Assembly (NCBI RefSeq): GCF_023343835.1
Contig: NC_064433.1
Location: forward strand, 70,268,032-70,332,031
Reading direction: 5' to 3'
Length of the DNA stretch: 64,000 nt
Source of the DNA: Lagopus muta
Lineage: Eukaryota; Chordata; Aves; Galliformes; Phasianidae
A program made the position numbers and the translations under genes. A model generated the notes under the pieces. The model saw nothing but the letters and a program-made list of their open reading frames with translations. It was not told the origin of the DNA and made no database searches. The first letter of the stretch is position 1. Each line of letters opens with the position of its first letter. Shown piece after piece: positions 60,085 to 64,000 of this stretch.

Positions 60085-62751
60085 GTAAAAGAGATTTCTT
60101 TATTTCTTCATGTATTTTTTTAATAATGAGAAATCACGTAGGCATGTAATCCTGTTATTTTTAAATGCTTACTCATTAATCTCATATTAATGCATATTTT
60201 GAAAGGATGGTCAGTTCTCACAGTCGTTGAGTTTGATGGCGTCTTTAATTGCTTCTTCTTTTGCCCCAGATTTCTTAACTCACTAATCATGACAGAACCC
60301 ACAAAAACTAGTTGCAACATTTTTAGTCTAGTAAGGAAAGGGCTTTGATGTTTTCTTCATTGAGAATAGCCACCACGGGACACATCTTGTGGACTCTAAA
60401 GGGCATCTGTAACCAGTTCTTAATTTCTGTGCAAAATGTTTCAGTGTCAGTCACAGAACTGGCATGGATGCACAGATCTTTTCTTCTGTAGTTCCTTATG
60501 TTATGAGTGAAACTACGTGATCACAAAAGGTTGGAATGAAACTTAGACTATTTTAAAGTAAAAATTCTTGAGGAATGAGATCTTGACAGTATTTCTAATA
60601 AAAGTGTGTATATCTTGCTCACACTGACTACAAGGTCTATTTGCTAATAATGCTTATTTACATTCTTAATATACGTTAAACCTCTTTTCTTCTGCAGGGG
60701 CAAGGTATTATCACTGTATTTATTCCTCCACTGTAGTAAATGCTATTCTAGTATTTTGAAAATGTATGGCTTGTGTTGATGCTGTGAGTGAAAGTGGAGC
60801 TGCAGAAACTTCTTCAGTAGTTTAACCACTCACAGGTGTGGTTACAGAATCTGTTCCCTCATCTCCTGTCTTATATTTGAGCTCATCATCTCGCAATTAT
60901 GCATCCTTGTTCTCCTTTGAAGAGCAGCAGGGTGTGGGTTGTGGTGAGGTATTATCACATTTTGGGTGAATTGTTAGCCACAAGACTGAAGGCTAAGTGT
61001 AGCGAACCACCACACAAGTGGCAGTATCCCAGCATCTGACACACATCTTGGAATCTCTTAGAATTATTAAATGGGCTTTACAAATAATGATGTGTGGATG
61101 GGGAAAAAAGATAATAAAATAAGGAAACGCTTGTATTGTGAAGCAGAATCTTATAATCTTATACGTTCATCCTAATTATTTAGAGCGAGAGGAAAAGTAG
61201 GTAAGAAAAAAAATGTGCTTCCAAGTACTTTTGTGAAGTTTGAGAAATGCATTGGTAGCATTGCATCAGGCATAGCGGCTAACTTAGAGGATAAATTGTT
61301 TCAATTTTACTACACTGTACCTTTTTATTTTGTTGGAGGGAGGTGGAGGTGGGAAGAGGCTTCGGGGATCATTGTTTTTAACCATCACAAACATTTAAAT
61401 GTAGAAATCACCACACTGGATTAGATCTGCAGTCTAATTAATGCTAAGTCTACTCAGACCATTCTTATGAAGGGTTGGTTGGTAAGAAAAGGCAGGGCAA
61501 AAAATTCCAGCATTTGATCCTTCCAGAATATCCTGTCCTTTTCAGAAAATGGGCCAGCCAGATACCTTGGCCAGTGGCTTTGTTACCGATTTGTGCAAGG
61601 GTATTTCCAGCAAAGAATCCTATTTAATGCTATGTTTTTAGAGGCTGTGCATAGGACAGTATTCTTTCATGGTCTCACGGATGTCCCTTAATGAAGAATT
61701 GCAGCACTGATTTTCACATGCTTAGCCTGTAGTTAGTGAGATAATATATTCCCATAGTTCTAATGCTGCTCATTTAATTTTACTGCATGGTCTCCTGTTC
61801 AACACTGTAAGTAAAAACGTTCAACTCTGACTTTCAAAGTGTGCATCTCTGTCATGTTCCCTGTTGCTCATGTGCTTGATAACATCATCGCTTTGTCATG
61901 TTACGTGGCAGTCGTCTCGAGAGCCAGATCATTTTAGTCACCTGCCATTACCCTCATGTTCTGTAGTTTTAATGAAATAAGGTAAAAAGAACTGTAGACA
62001 GCATTCTTCTTGAAGGTGTTTCTCTGTCAGGTACACACTGGAAGCAGAGTTTCCATGCTTTTTTGCATGCACTGTTAAAATTGTTTTCTTTTTTCTTGAC
62101 AGTGCTTTTGAGTTGTTGTGAGGGCACCCAGAACTTTTTTCCTTTGCTGAGAATGTTGCAATGAAACTTAATAATTACCAAAAAGTATTTATCATGTTGT
62201 TTCATAGTTGTTTAACTTTGTTAAATTTCTTCAGTAACCCAAATACACTCCAAGTGTCAATTTTGCCACTTTGTTTTACAGTTGATTTTCTGATGCTACT
62301 AAATAATGTTGAAATCTGATGCAAGTGTAACTTCTGCATGCAATTACTGTTAACCTTTTTCTTCTTAAGTGTCCTTTTTATTCCTGCATTTTGCTTTGGG
62401 CTACTTAGCTCATTTTTAATCATTAGTCTAAATTTCAGTCACGATTGCTCTGTTTTCTTTATGATCTTTGAGTCATTATCAAAGCCTTTTTGAATGGCCA
62501 CGTAAATAATAATTGCATCTGCAGAGCCACTCCAACATTAAAAAAAAAAAAAAGACATATTTTTCATTACGTTAGCTGTGTAGTTTTTCTCTCCATTCTG
62601 TAATCTCTTCTTAGACGTTCAGGTTAACATCTTTTCAAGTAGCCTTCCAACCATGTTATTAAATACTAGAATTCATTGGCATGTAATGTGAATTATTCCT
62701 GTGGCTATTTAAGGAGTACTACTCTTTCACTCCAGATAGAAGAATGCTTTT

Positions 62752-62782
<31 letters not shown>

Positions 62783-64000
62783 GGTTGGGAATGCTGATTT
62801 CAACCTTGAGCAGCCTGTCTTGTCTTGTGGTTTATCCAGTTATTTCTGCACTTTCTATTTTGTTATCTGCTGCTCTTTCATCCTTTACTTGCAGAAGAAG
62901 AGATTAACAAGATGTGATCTGAAGGGTTCCAAAAATGCAATTTAATCACTTTGTTAGGACAAATCTTCTTCAATGGTTTCTGCCTGCTCTAGGCCTAAAA
63001 AGAAGCTGTTCTTTCTAAGCTGAAGGCTGCCTGTGGGTCTGTCTGGATTTCTAGCCATTGGGAGAAGAATGGACAGTATTGTTGCACCCAGAAAAATTGA
63101 TACGTGCAAGAACTTTGTGTCACAGAGTCACATTTCCTCCAACTGTTTTCCTGTTCCAGAGAAGGAATGTTTTATTCCATAACTTCTTGTAGTGTGGTTT
63201 TACTTCCCATTTTGGATTTAGATATTGCTGATGGCTGCTGTGAAAGAAAGAAAAAACCTGGAGAATGAAGGACTTGCAGGGTGAGAAGGAGGTGTACAGT
63301 CTTGCATTTCTTCAGGAGGGTTAGTAGTTGTAGAGATGTTTGTTTGTTTCTTAATATAGCTCTCATCAGGAACTCAGCTGTCAAGAAATGTTAATATGGC
63401 CATATGGCCACATATATGAAAAGTTGAGTTCACTCTTTTGTGTGACTAAAGATCTCAAGGTCGTAATCAGCCATTATCTTTTTTGCAGTTTTTCCTCCTC
63501 TTCATTCACTCCCTTTTTTCCCCAGTATTATTTCAAACCTACCAGACAACTGTTCTGCAGTTTTCTTGCATCTAACATATGTCAATAAATTGTCCTTATG
63601 TCTTTGATTCTTTGGTTCAGTCCTTCTGCTTCTAATCTCAGTTTTAAATACTACTTTGCAACTACATTCTTTGTTCTATTAATTTCAGTTCAGTGCTTTT
63701 TGTTTTTGAAAAAAGACACCTCTTTGCCTCGATATATGTAAAGTTTTTCTCAGTATCCAGTTTGCCCTTGTCCACGTATTTCTTCTGTGTTTTGAGATTG
63801 TCTCCCTTTATTTTGAACCAATATTCTATGCCTGCATAATCTTCCATGTGTAAAAGCAGGGTGTTTCCATTTAAGTCAATGGGAAGATCTGACAAACATG
63901 CAATGAGACACTATGTTACTGGATTTCCCAGTAGGTTATTTTAAATACCTGTTGTAGATTTTTTGGTTTTTTTTCCTAGGAGCTTGTTTTGCTAAGGAAA
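60085..64000. other. AT-rich sequence to window end, possibly intron
   Basis: No further exon could be supported. T-rich tracts lie at 62,748-62,782 (T13-T3-C-T18) and an A run at about 62,540-62,553. A compact palindrome pair (ATATGGCCATAT / GGCCATATGGCC) lies at 63,394-63,409. Open frames are short and lack domains. Confidence 0.5.
62748..62782 (+). repeat. Poly-T tract with single C
   Basis: Sixteen T, one C at 62,764, then eighteen T. Could be a slippage tract or the remnant of a reverse-oriented A tail, but no retroposed sequence is recognisable beside it. Confidence 0.9.

Noticed and set aside
1..64000. CRISPR arrays, operons, tRNA or rRNA genes, endogenous retroviral long terminal repeats
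   Set aside because: Looked for and not seen; the A/B-box-like words near 37.2 kb do not form a tRNA.

Overview
The window looks like a stretch of bird nuclear genome, most likely chicken or a close galliform. Two observations support this. The only abundant interspersed repeats are CR1 LINE fragments, with the characteristic 5'-truncated copies ending in ATTCTATG-type tails. There are also two internally deleted mariner-type DNA elements of the kind known from chicken. I saw no mammalian L1 or Alu sequence. Nothing looks prokaryotic or viral: there is no operon layout and no long open frame (the longest ATG-initiated frame is 156 codons). The short open frames are what AT-rich non-coding DNA gives by chance, or they are CR1 and mariner remnants.

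Layout. From 1 to about 54.7 kb is AT-rich, gene-poor DNA without a convincing exon. It carries CR1 fragments at about 8.9-9.5, 9.94-10.09, 16.41-16.47, 19.60-19.88, 23.21-23.88, 30.33-31.78 and 54.18-54.65 kb. Deleted mariner copies lie at 24.24-24.94 and 48.51-49.07 kb. Simple-sequence tracts and a few stretches that read like non-coding regulatory DNA make up the rest (notably around 37.04-37.40 kb). From about 54.77 to 56.6 kb the composition changes sharply to GC-rich, CpG-rich DNA with long homopolymer runs (T31, C11, C16, G22), a CACGTG E-box and paired TGCGCA sites. This is the one strong candidate promoter/CpG island. From 56.9 kb to the end the DNA is AT-rich again. It contains one credible internal exon candidate at 59,943-60,084 (strong polypyrimidine tract plus AG, 142 bp, open in one frame, followed by GTAAAA). 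The simplest reading is a gene desert leading on the plus strand into the 5' end of an unidentified gene that continues beyond the right edge. The direction of transcription and the gene's identity are not proven.

No clearly new biological system is visible. The observations most worth checking are these: a diverged 40-bp similarity between the CNE-like block near 37.2 kb and the CpG island at 56.37 kb, with 10 of its 11 differences being transitions; a helically phased array of four AGATAA sites abutting a CR1 end; a perfect 14-bp inverted repeat at 50,864-50,894; the unidentified exon; and a 14-bp-period pyrimidine minisatellite followed by a G-run.
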